The notes beneath the pieces were generated by a model. It made no database searches and was not told the DNA's origin. It worked only from the letters and a program-made list of their open reading frames with translations. Below are positions 46,916-53,469 of a stretch of DNA of 64,000 bases, in pieces. Source of the stretch: Massilia litorea (GTDB lineage: Bacteria; Pseudomonadota; Gammaproteobacteria; Burkholderiales; Burkholderiaceae_D); assembly GCF_015101885.1 (NCBI RefSeq), contig NZ_CP062941.1, positions 2,976,001 through 3,040,000 on the forward strand, given 5' to 3'. Both the position numbers and the translations under genes were made by a program. The first letter of the stretch is position 1, and every line of letters starts with the position of its first letter.

Positions 46916-47887
46916 CTACACCCCCACCGTCTCCCGCAACGGCGCCGCATGCTCGTGATGCGAGCGCGCATGCAGCAGGTGGCGCTGCAGCGTCGCGCGC
47001 GTGCTCTCGCCGATGGCGCGCCAGTATTCGCGGCGCTGGGCGGCACGCTTGCGGTGCTTCGAGGGCATGTCGGCCAGCGGTTTCAGGTAGAAGGGCAGGG
47101 CGACCAGCCAGGCCCTGCCGGGCAGTTCGACGCCGCCCAGGATCTTCCAGAAGCCGTCATAGGCATTCACGAACTGCTTGACCTCCTCCGGATCCCAGGC
47201 GATATGCGAGGTGGCCTTCACGGCCAGGACCTGCTCCAGGCCGACCGCCTGCGCCAGGCCCTGCATCGCCGCGAAGCAGAAGAAGCTCGGCGAATTGTTC
47301 GGGAAGCCGGTCTCGAAGGCGTCGAAGGCCTCGCCCGAGTCGGTCCAGCGGCCCTGGTTGCGCGCGATGAAAGGTACGAGCGAAGGCCCGGCCGCTGCCG
47401 GCACGCCGGCGATCGCAGCGTCGATCCACGAAAAGGACAGGCGGTGCAGCACCTTGCCGTCGGCGATCAGCGCGATCGTCAGGTCGCCCTCGGCATTCAT
47501 GCGCGAGGCCATCTCGAGCCGGATCAGGAAGGCGTGTTCGCCGACGCCGTGCTGCCACAGGGTCAGGCCGCCCTCGGCATACACGGCCGCCTTGTAGGCC
47601 GCGTCGAAGGTCGCCTCTTCGAAGCGGTAGTGCGACAGCACGCATTGCACGCGCTGGCGTGCGCTCAGACCCCGCAGCAGGTAGCCGCGGTGGCTCAGGT
47701 GGTGAAAGGGGTCGTCGTTCGGCGCGCGCATCACGTGGTTGCGGTAGACGTCGAGCCGGCACAGCGCGGCGTGGGCCCGGTAGTAGCGCAGAACGCGGGC
47801 GCTGCGCAGTACCGTCAGCAGCCAGGACGAGAAGGACAGCGCGCTGCGGCGGGCCAGCCAATAACGAGTCAGGTGAGCGAAGATCAT
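46916..47887 (-). CDS. VirK/YbjX family protein (DUF535)
   Basis: A 323-residue soluble protein from the ATG at 47887, preceded by GGAGC. The family pattern is seen in HLSHRGYLLRGLSARQRVQCVLSHYRFEE (residues about 68-96, shown only as a guide to the SxRxYLxxxLsxxQRxxxxxxHY layout), ERMNAEGDL-like EMASRMNAEGDLTIALIADG and FFCFAAMQGL. VirK/YbjX proteins are linked in enterobacteria to antimicrobial-peptide resistance and virulence-factor export, but the molecular function is unclear. It is divergent from the ancestral start of the gst gene. Confidence 0.85.
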   Translation of the reverse strand: MIFAHLTRYWLARRSALSFSSWLLTVLRSARVLRYYRAHAALCRLDVYRNHVMRAPNDDPFHHLSHRGYLLRGLSARQRVQCVLSHYRFEEATFDAAYKAAVYAEGGLTLWQHGVGEHAFLIRLEMASRMNAEGDLTIALIADGKVLHRLSFSWIDAAIAGVPAAAGPSLVPFIARNQGRWTDSGEAFDAFETGFPNNSPSFFCFAAMQGLAQAVGLEQVLAVKATSHIAWDPEEVKQFVNAYDGFWKILGGVELPGRAWLVALPFYLKPLADMPSKHRKRAAQRREYWRAIGESTRATLQRHLLHARSHHEHAAPLRETVGV

Positions 47888-48165
47888 GGAACGCTCCGTG
47901 GTAGACGGCGGGTTGCGGACAGCTTCATGGTGTCCCAGCCTGCCGGGTCCAGCGGTGAGATTGCTCAATGGAAACAAATTCTCTGTAGCAATATTTTGGA
48001 CAGGCTCTTCCCCGTCTTGCGTACGCATCGTCAGCATCGTGTCCTGTTCCCAAGTCTGCTTTTCTTGTCGAAAATCTACATTCCCAATTGCAAGATTAGC
48101 ACGGCGCGCGCGCTGCCTCGCCAAATTCTGCTCCATACTGCCTTTCCCAGGCAGAGGAGGACGCG

Positions 48166-48189
48166 ATGGCATACGAACTGTTCTATTGG
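48166..48189 (+). pseudogene. Displaced original 5' end of the gst gene
   Basis: The host start region left behind by the insertion: GAGGAGG, five bases, then ATG and codons for MAYELFYW. The last six of these codons (YELFYW) fall in the 18-bp attachment core that recurs at 53482. Beyond 48189 the sequence is element DNA, and the frame soon stops (about 48312). The continuing host gene is at 53500. Confidence 0.85.
48172..48189. repeat. attL core (18 bp)
   Basis: Left copy of TACGAACTGTTCTATTGG. To its left is host DNA with the old gst start. To its right is the element arm, which contains TGCACCAT (48200-48207) and the integrase ATG. Confidence 0.88.
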
Positions 48190-48205
48190 TTTAGAATAGT
48201 GCACC

Positions 48206-49873
48206 ATGAACCCTACCGCTTTCAGTTACATACGCTGGTCTTCGGCTCCGCAAGGCAAAGGCCACACCGAAGAACGACAGACCGACATCGCCGAGGAATA
48301 CGCCAAGGCTAAGGGACTAGTCCTCGATACCACGCGCAACATGCGTGACGCTGGCGTATCGGGCTGGTCTGGTAGGAACATCAGCGACGGTGCACTTGGA
48401 GCCTTCATCAAGGCGATTGAAGCGGGCGACATTGCCCCCGGCTCCTTCCTTCTAATCGAAGACATCGACCGTCTATCGCGCCTGCCTGTGATGGATGCAC
48501 TAGCGGTCTTCCAACGGATCATCGGTGCTGGTATCACCATTGTGACGCTCCGTGACAAACAGGAGTACAGCTTGGAGCGGCTGAAAGAAGACTGGACACC
48601 GCTTATGCCGATCCTGTTTGCAATGGCACGCGGGCATGGCGAGAGCGAGCGTAAGTCCGACCTTATCGGCAAGGCATGGCGAAATAAGAAATTAGCAGCA
48701 GCCAGCGAGGCCCGTACTCCCATCGGCGACAACGCGCCTATGTGGCTGAGCTACTCCCCAGATAAGGGCTATACGCTGAAAGAGAAATGGACGCCGATAA
48801 TCGAGAGAATGTTTCAGTTGTACATCGACGGTCACGGCCTGATAGCGATTTCACACATTCTGAACGATGAAGGGGTACGCACTTCCCGTGGAGGCATATG
48901 GGGGCCGAGCAGCTTGGACAGGGTGCTTAATAACCGTTCTGTAATTGGCGAGTACCAGCCTCGCACTAGGAAAGGTAAAGTGCGAGAGAACGCCGGGAAC
49001 CCCATCCCCCGGTACTACCCGCCAGCCATTGACGAGGAAACTTTCTACCGTGCCCAGCGTGTACGCGAGAGCAGGAACAGAACAGGTACGTCCAAGCAGT
49101 CGAAGAACTTCAATCTTTTTCAGGGAATAGGGCAGTGCCGCTTATGCGGTTCGACGCTTCATTCAGTGAGCAAGGGTGCACCGCCGAAGAATCACACCTA
49201 CCTTCGCTGTTCCTCCGCGAAGAAGCGAGTATGCAAGGCCGGGTACATACGACTTGATGCGGCGGAAGCGGTATTCCGGGAAGTGTTAGCCAAGATCGAA
49301 TCTGCAAAATCACTCGTCCATGACGCCAGTGCCGAGCTTGTACGCCAGCAGTCCGAGCTAAGAGGCCGGATAGACGAGCATCGCCAGCACTTGAAGCAGC
49401 TTGTCGAAGTCCTGCAAACGAACACATCCAGCACGATCCTAGGCGAAGTGGTACGGCGTGAAACGGCGATCACCGACCTGACGAAGCAAGTAGACGAAAT
49501 CTCGCTGGCGCTGGCGAGTAATGCGATAACCGACAAGGAATCGTTCTTCGCCTCGCTCGATCTAGTCTCGTACGAAGGCCGCAACCGGGCGAATGCACTG
49601 CTTAAAGAACTACACATCACCATCCGGGTAGCAACCGAGAAGCCCCACCGCTACCACGTCTATCAGGACGAGGAACCATTGTTCGATCTGGTCAAGCGGG
49701 CAGATAAGGAAAAGCCGGTGTTCTACCCTGCCAATAATAAGCAAAGGGCAATCATCATGCGGCAGGAAGGTACGTTCACACCCCTAATTAACTTTGATGA
49801 AGACGCTTTCGACGGAGACGCGGAAGGCGAGCAGTACGAGAACGAAGGGTACGACAGCCGGGAATGGTACTAG
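48206..49873 (+). CDS. int: Large serine recombinase (site-specific integrase)
   Basis: A 555-residue recombinase that integrates and excises the element through a 5'-phosphoserine intermediate. The resolvase domain starts with YIRWSSAPQGKG, giving the catalytic serine at about residue 12, with LIEDIDRLSRLP as the arginine-rich active-site helix near 84-95. A Recombinase domain follows (LIAISHILNDEGVRTSRGGIW), then a zinc ribbon with CRLCG and YLRCSSAKKRVCKAG (about 310-350) and a coiled coil (about 375-440). The start ATG lies in the attP arm with no Shine-Dalgarno; a TAGAAT -10-like box is 8 bases before it. Translation may be near-leaderless. Confidence 0.95.
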   Translation: MNPTAFSYIRWSSAPQGKGHTEERQTDIAEEYAKAKGLVLDTTRNMRDAGVSGWSGRNISDGALGAFIKAIEAGDIAPGSFLLIEDIDRLSRLPVMDALAVFQRIIGAGITIVTLRDKQEYSLERLKEDWTPLMPILFAMARGHGESERKSDLIGKAWRNKKLAAASEARTPIGDNAPMWLSYSPDKGYTLKEKWTPIIERMFQLYIDGHGLIAISHILNDEGVRTSRGGIWGPSSLDRVLNNRSVIGEYQPRTRKGKVRENAGNPIPRYYPPAIDEETFYRAQRVRESRNRTGTSKQSKNFNLFQGIGQCRLCGSTLHSVSKGAPPKNHTYLRCSSAKKRVCKAGYIRLDAAEAVFREVLAKIESAKSLVHDASAELVRQQSELRGRIDEHRQHLKQLVEVLQTNTSSTILGEVVRRETAITDLTKQVDEISLALASNAITDKESFFASLDLVSYEGRNRANALLKELHITIRVATEKPHRYHVYQDEEPLFDLVKRADKEKPVFYPANNKQRAIIMRQEGTFTPLINFDEDAFDGDAEGEQYENEGYDSREWY

Positions 49874-50044
49874 CAGCAACCAGCACCAGCCCACGGCAAG
49901 CTACCGCCCCTTTCCAGATAGCCGGATTTACTTAGAATCGGCTCGCGTTCGATTATCGAAAACGCTAGGGAATTTGCACGAATACAGGCTCCGGCGACGG
50001 TACGCATAGGGATATACCGTCACGAGTGTATGTAATAGCCGGTT

Positions 50045-50062
50045 CGTTACAATACGTTACAA
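50045..50062. repeat. CGTTACAA direct repeat, possible operator
   Basis: Two copies of CGTTACAA spaced by exactly 10 bases, about 40 bases upstream of a consensus -35 element. Spacing fits side-by-side protein binding on one DNA face. Confidence 0.5.
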
Positions 50063-50102
50063 ATTAGTTTACCCATTATACCTTAAAGTGTGCTAGCAGC
50101 TA

Positions 50103-50131
50103 TTGACAGCAAGCTACTTTGGGTGTATACT
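50103..50131 (+). promoter_or_regulatory. Near-consensus sigma-70 promoter
   Basis: TTGACA, 17 bases, TATACT. It is the best promoter match seen in the window. It lies about 120 bases upstream of the 71-residue gene and should drive the small-gene cluster. Confidence 0.8.
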
Positions 50132-50254
50132 CACAGGGTAACTAAGTCTTGCGCACCGTGATCGTACCTGCGTGCCACGACCCCTTAATCCCCTGAAAAT
50201 CTGAACTGGTAGCAATCCCGCTATCCGTTCGTCCATACGAAAGGAAGTAACAGA

Positions 50255-50470
50255 ATGACAACGCAATTCGCTCGCCCTGAATTTGGCAAGCCACTACGAA
50301 CCCCGGACTACTACGTGCAGTGCCGGGCATACGTCGCATCCCTCCGCTCGACTACTACCATGCGCGAGATTGCAAGAAAGATGAACCAACTAGGCTGGAC
50401 GACTCCAATGGGCCTATCTTGGACGCGTCAAGCAGTAATGAACCTGATGCGTAAGCACCAGACCAAATAA
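50255..50470 (+). CDS. Small DNA-binding protein resembling a recombinase HTH segment
   Basis: A 71-residue protein with AAAGGAAG upstream of the ATG. The C-terminal half, REIARKMNQLGWTTPMGLSW followed by TRQAVMNLM, has the layout of the helix-turn-helix found in large serine recombinases (IAxxLNxxGxxTPxGxxWTxxxVxxxL). There is no catalytic domain. It could regulate the strong promoter upstream or act as a directionality factor for the integrase. Both are inference. It is the first gene of the cluster, followed after 19 bases by the 135-residue gene. Confidence 0.75.
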   Translation: MTTQFARPEFGKPLRTPDYYVQCRAYVASLRSTTTMREIARKMNQLGWTTPMGLSWTRQAVMNLMRKHQTK

Positions 50471-50489
50471 ACGAAAAGGAACTCAAACA

Positions 50490-50897
50490 ATGAGCAAACA
50501 ATCACAAGCAGTTACCACGACCGTAGCCGAGCAGCAGCCCCAAAGCCTGTATGTCATCGGCCCAGTTGCCAACGCGCTGGAACAGGCCAACGCCCATATC
50601 CGAGCCGGGTACGTATTCGATACGAACCTGCCCGTAGAATTCTTCGGTGCAACGGGCATGATGAGCTTTACGCTCAAGTTGGGTAGCCCTACCGAACGCT
50701 TCATTGAAGCGGCAAAGGTAGCAACGGCTGAGGCCATGCAGGTGCAAGAGGTGCAGCGCCAACGCGACATTGAACGAGCAGCCGCCGAACTAGTAGCGGC
50801 CCGTGACCGTGCAGCAGCACAGGCAGCGATCCAAGCGAAAGTGAAAGCAGCGGAAGCCGAGCTTGCTGCGCTCAAAGCAGCAGCAGGGGCCGCATGA
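50490..50897 (+). CDS. Element protein of unknown function with C-terminal coiled coil
   Basis: A 135-residue protein preceded by AAAAGGAA. Residues 1-65 contain mixed beta-like sequence (LYVIGPVANALEQANAHI, PVEFFGATGMMSFTLKL), and residues about 70-132 are a continuous Ala/Glu/Gln-rich helix with heptads (QVQEVQRQRDIERAAAEL, KVKAAEAELAALKAA). No family is recognised. Its stop overlaps the next start by 4 bases. Confidence 0.7.
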   Translation: MSKQSQAVTTTVAEQQPQSLYVIGPVANALEQANAHIRAGYVFDTNLPVEFFGATGMMSFTLKLGSPTERFIEAAKVATAEAMQVQEVQRQRDIERAAAELVAARDRAAAQAAIQAKVKAAEAELAALKAAAGAA

Positions 50898-51079
50898 TGG
50901 GCTGCAATACTCGTCTAGTGAATGCCCGAGCAAGGCGCATTGTCATTAAGCGCCCACGGCCAGCAGTGACGGTACAACCAAAAGAAGCACGTACAACGGC
51001 GATGATCGCGGCATATCTTCGTGCCATTCAACGGAACAGCCCTATCCCAGCCGTAGAAATCACTTTAAACGCGATTTAA
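50894..51079 (+). CDS. Small basic element protein
   Basis: A 61-residue basic protein (MMGCNTRLVNARARRIVIKR), starting in an ATGA overlap with the gene upstream. It contains RARRIVIKRPRP and a helical AMIAAYLRAIQRN. It may bind nucleic acid, but no family is recognised. It is called because of the overlap and because a noncoding stretch follows directly. Confidence 0.55.
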   Translation: MMGCNTRLVNARARRIVIKRPRPAVTVQPKEARTTAMIAAYLRAIQRNSPIPAVEITLNAI

Positions 51080-51500
51080 GGCACCTAGGAGCCGTTTAAA
51101 CGGTTCGGTAAGGGGCAAGCCTACCAAGACCCTTGCAGAGCCTTATAGAGCGTTTAAACGAGTCTAGCCATTCCCGGCAGCGTACCGGGTACTTTTCCCG
51201 GCAACATGGTAAAGTCCCGCCCCTCGCATTCGACGAGTTACGGATTAAAAATTCAGCGGGGCAATACGCGAATCCCCTATGATACGCACCTTTTCCGGCC
51301 CAAGTCAAGCAAAAGTGGGCTGAATCGGTGCTTCATAGGGCAAATTACCCTATTTATTGCCGAAAAGGAAATTTGATTAAAGATAAGGATTAAGTTGTAT
51401 CTACCTAGTTAGTAACTATTAAGTTGTAAGACAGGGTAGTTCAACTAAGTAGCCAACCCTACACCCAGCACATTACAAATAAGAGAGAGGAAGACCAAGC
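51080..51500. other. Noncoding region with palindromes, candidate replication origin
   Basis: About 420 bases without a supported gene, AT-rich towards 51340-51490. It contains CCGTTTAAACGG (12-bp palindrome, 51092-51103), CGTTTAAACG (51151-51160) and a related CTTTAAACG at 51063. A short hairpin ATAGGG-loop-CCCTAT sits at 51335-51353. ATTAAGTTGTA occurs twice (about 51390 and 51418). Position directly before the Rep-like gene fits a double-strand origin, but this is inference. Confidence 0.5.
51395..51422 (+). promoter_or_regulatory. Candidate promoter of the Rep-like gene
   Basis: TTGTAT, 16 bases, TATTAA, about 80 bases upstream of the start codon, in an AT-rich stretch. Moderate match only. 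Confidence 0.4.
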
Positions 51501-52085
51501 ATGAAGAAGGACGGAACGTACATTACAGACGCAAACGAAGGCTTGCACAGTCAGGTGAATTACAGGAAGGCGAAGCAGATGCTTCTGACTCACCCCTACA
51601 CCAACGCAAGGCTGTACCACCTTGTACTGACAGGATCGGAGAGCAGAGAAGATTACAAATGGGCCATTGACCTACTGTGCCGGGAGCTTCGTGCAAACGA
51701 TATGCCCGTGATGTGGAAAGCCTGCTACGAGCGAGACGAGAAGAAGCGGTTCCACGCGCACTACTTCCTACTGATCGAAGCCCATCACAGAATCCCCTGC
51801 CAGATCATGCGGTATCGAAAGGGTGAGTTCCTTGAATCGCGGTTATCGGAGCGTGGCATAGCATTCACCATTGCCCCACCCGGCAAGGAAGTGCACCACT
51901 ACAAAGGCAAGCAGCAGAACTACGCCTTCGTGCCGAAGAAGGCCAGCCCCAGGCTGGACGACGCGCTTGTCTGGGTCAGTTATTTGTTCAAAATGCGCAG
52001 CAAGCAGGACGTAGAAGGCCAGATTTACACTAGCAGCACCAATCGCGGATCGGAGAAGGTACGCCCGGCGAAGGAAGCAGCATGA
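51501..52085 (+). CDS. HUH-type replication initiator candidate (inovirus Gp2-like)
   Basis: A 194-residue protein with GAGAGAGGAAG upstream of its ATG. It has the pattern of small rolling-circle Rep proteins: motif RFHAHYFLLIE with His85-x-His87 (HUH metal site), preceded by CYERDEKK, and a late WVSYLFKMRSK with candidate nucleophile Tyr161 and Lys164. The order and the YLxK motif resemble the Gp2-type Rep of filamentous phages. Rep enzymes of this kind nick one strand at the origin. If real, the excised circle could replicate. The family assignment rests on motifs only. The stop overlaps a 14-codon remnant frame. Confidence 0.68.
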   Translation: MKKDGTYITDANEGLHSQVNYRKAKQMLLTHPYTNARLYHLVLTGSESREDYKWAIDLLCRELRANDMPVMWKACYERDEKKRFHAHYFLLIEAHHRIPCQIMRYRKGEFLESRLSERGIAFTIAPPGKEVHHYKGKQQNYAFVPKKASPRLDDALVWVSYLFKMRSKQDVEGQIYTSSTNRGSEKVRPAKEAA

Positions 52086-52126
52086 ACGCCGCCGCCATTA
52101 AACGGGCGATGTCGTCACATCCGTAA
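52082..52126 (+). pseudogene. Possible truncated gene start after rep
   Basis: An ATGA overlap with the Rep stop opens a frame of 14 codons (MNAAAIKRAMSSHP) that ends at TAA in 52124-52126. Such overlaps usually mark real downstream genes, so this may be the remnant of a lost gene. It may also be chance. Confidence 0.3.
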
Positions 52127-52322
52127 TCGCAAACGACCGCAATGTTTGCTCCGCCGTAAGCATGCGGTTCAGACGAAACGGGTCGTCTACTTTTGGGAAC
52201 TCATGCTGGATCACTGCTTTAGCAACGCCATGCGGAGAGTCATCGTCCGGAGCAAGGTCGATAGTAATTTCTTTCCTACTTGCAACGCCAGCAAGAGTGT
52301 AGGAAACACGGTACTTCGTCAT
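52098..52322 (-). CDS. Small element protein, minus strand
   Basis: A 74-residue soluble protein on the opposite strand to the rest of the element, from the ATG at 52322 (no clear binding site). TKYRVSYTLAGVASRKEITIDLAP and AEQTLRSFAITDVTTSPV have natural protein character with alternating beta strands (the first fragment is residues 2-25, given partly). No family is recognised. It is convergent with the Rep-like gene and divergent from the resolvase. Confidence 0.5.
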   Translation of the reverse strand: MTKYRVSYTLAGVASRKEITIDLAPDDDSPHGVAKAVIQHEFPKVDDPFRLNRMLTAEQTLRSFAITDVTTSPV

Positions 52323-52456
52323 AAGGAAGGCTTGCAAGCGTTGATGGTCATCCCCGAATCATAACAGTTTTCCAACTGCCTGTACCGACATACAACTAGG
52401 TCAAGCCTGTCGGGAATCGACCGAATTCCACCATCCCTGAAACTACCCAGAATACA

Positions 52457-52490
52457 CTGTTGGAAAATTAGGGGTTGCAATTCCCAACAG
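52457..52490. promoter_or_regulatory. 34-bp inverted-repeat site, probable recombinase binding site
   Basis: Outer arms CTGTTGG and CCAACAG are perfect inverted repeats spanning 34 bases, the length of a typical resolvase/invertase dimer site. It overlaps the -35 region of the resolvase promoter, suggesting autoregulation. A related palindrome, CAGTT-TTCC-AACTG, sits at 52365-52378. Confidence 0.55.
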
Positions 52491-52503
52491 TCGAGTATAT
52501 TCT
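52475..52503 (+). promoter_or_regulatory. Candidate promoter of the small serine recombinase gene
   Basis: TTGCAA, 17 bases, TATTCT, 37 bases upstream of the start codon at 52541. The upstream half overlaps the 34-bp inverted repeat. Confidence 0.6.
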
Positions 52504-52540
52504 AACACCCATTGATAACACCCCTAACGAAAGGAAGTAC

Positions 52541-53122
52541 ATGAGCATTTTTGCATACGGAAGGGTCAGCCGTTCTGACCAAAGCACCGAGAATCAACGC
52601 CTTGAAATTGAATCAGCAGGTTACGCGGTCGATTACTGGTATGCCGACGAAGGCGTTAGCGGTAAGGTATCGGCCATGCAGCGCCCACAGTTCGCTAAGA
52701 TGCTCGGCCAGATTCGTGACGGTGAGACGCTGGTAGTATCGAAGCTGGATCGTATCGGACGTGACGCCATGGACGTAGCCGCTACGGTCAAGATGCTGAA
52801 AGAGCGCAAGATCGAAGTAATCGTTCTGCAACTGGGCAAGCTCGACCTGACCAGCCCAGCCGGTAAGCTGATGATGACGATGCTGGCCGCTGTAGCTGAA
52901 ATGGAAAGGGACTTGCTAGTAGAACGTACCCACGCCGGACTTGCCCGTGCAAAGGCCGAGGGTAAGACGCTGGGCCGTACTCCGAAGACCACGCCAGAAC
53001 AACAGGTGAAAATGAAAGCCGACTATGCCAAGGGCGAGACGGTAAGCGCACTGGCCCGCGAGTACAAGGTAAGCCGTGCCACCGTGCTTTCGATTGTAAA
53101 TGCAGAGAAGGCAGCAGCCTGA
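52541..53122 (+). CDS. Small serine recombinase (resolvase/invertase family)
   Basis: A 193-residue recombinase starting at ATG 52541 with AAAGGAAG upstream. N-terminal FAYGRVSRSDQSTENQ places catalytic Ser at residue 10. LVVSKLDRIGRDAMD is the active-site arginine segment, and AVAEMERDLLVERTHAGLARA forms the long dimer helix (quoted residues within about 120-140). The C-terminal HTH is VSALAREYKVSRATVLSIV. It is of the Tn3-resolvase/Pin type and would act on the 34-bp site upstream. In this element it may resolve dimers or control plasmid-like maintenance. It is a second recombinase distinct from the integrase. Confidence 0.93.
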   Translation: MSIFAYGRVSRSDQSTENQRLEIESAGYAVDYWYADEGVSGKVSAMQRPQFAKMLGQIRDGETLVVSKLDRIGRDAMDVAATVKMLKERKIEVIVLQLGKLDLTSPAGKLMMTMLAAVAEMERDLLVERTHAGLARAKAEGKTLGRTPKTTPEQQVKMKADYAKGETVSALAREYKVSRATVLSIVNAEKAAA

Positions 53123-53469
53123 TAGGCGCTAGGAAGACACCACAGCCCCGCTATGGCACGAACGGGCACGGGTTGATACCAACCCAGCCTGAACGCTCCT
53201 AGCCCCTCCTAGAGCCTCTGGTAGATATTTACTTTTCTGGCAACACTTTGTCTTATACCGGCCCCCGCCCTATCAAGTCGCCCGTTCGACCCCGCAGTAT
53301 TTTCCCTTCCCGGCCCACGGCCGCCCAGAAATACTTTTCTGGATTCTGTACCAGTTCCCTGCACAGACCCTAGTTCAAAATTTGAGTTTTGTATTTTTAT
53401 CGGCAAAGTCAATTCCGGTAGTGATGTAACCTGATGCTGTATGTACACCCACCGAAGGAGAAATTTATC
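53123..53469. other. Noncoding right end of the element
   Basis: About 350 bases with no supported gene. TACTTTTCTGG occurs twice as a direct repeat (near 53230 and 53332). The stretch 53370-53460 is AT-rich and ends in a good ribosome binding site (AAGGAGAA) that now serves the gst gene. Any promoter for gst must now be here, but none is clear. Confidence 0.45.

Larger units (their letters stand above)
49874..50254. other. Regulatory intergenic region of the element
   Basis: About 380 bases downstream of int. It holds no supported gene. It contains a direct repeat of CGTTACAA (50045 and 50055, 10-base spacing, one helical turn) just upstream of a near-consensus promoter at 50103. These look like operator sites for an element-encoded regulator. 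Confidence 0.5.

Noticed and set aside
53123..53469. Direct repeat TACTTTTCTGG as a second recombination site
   Set aside because: It is only 11 bases and lacks symmetry, and does not resemble the 34-bp inverted repeat next to the resolvase.
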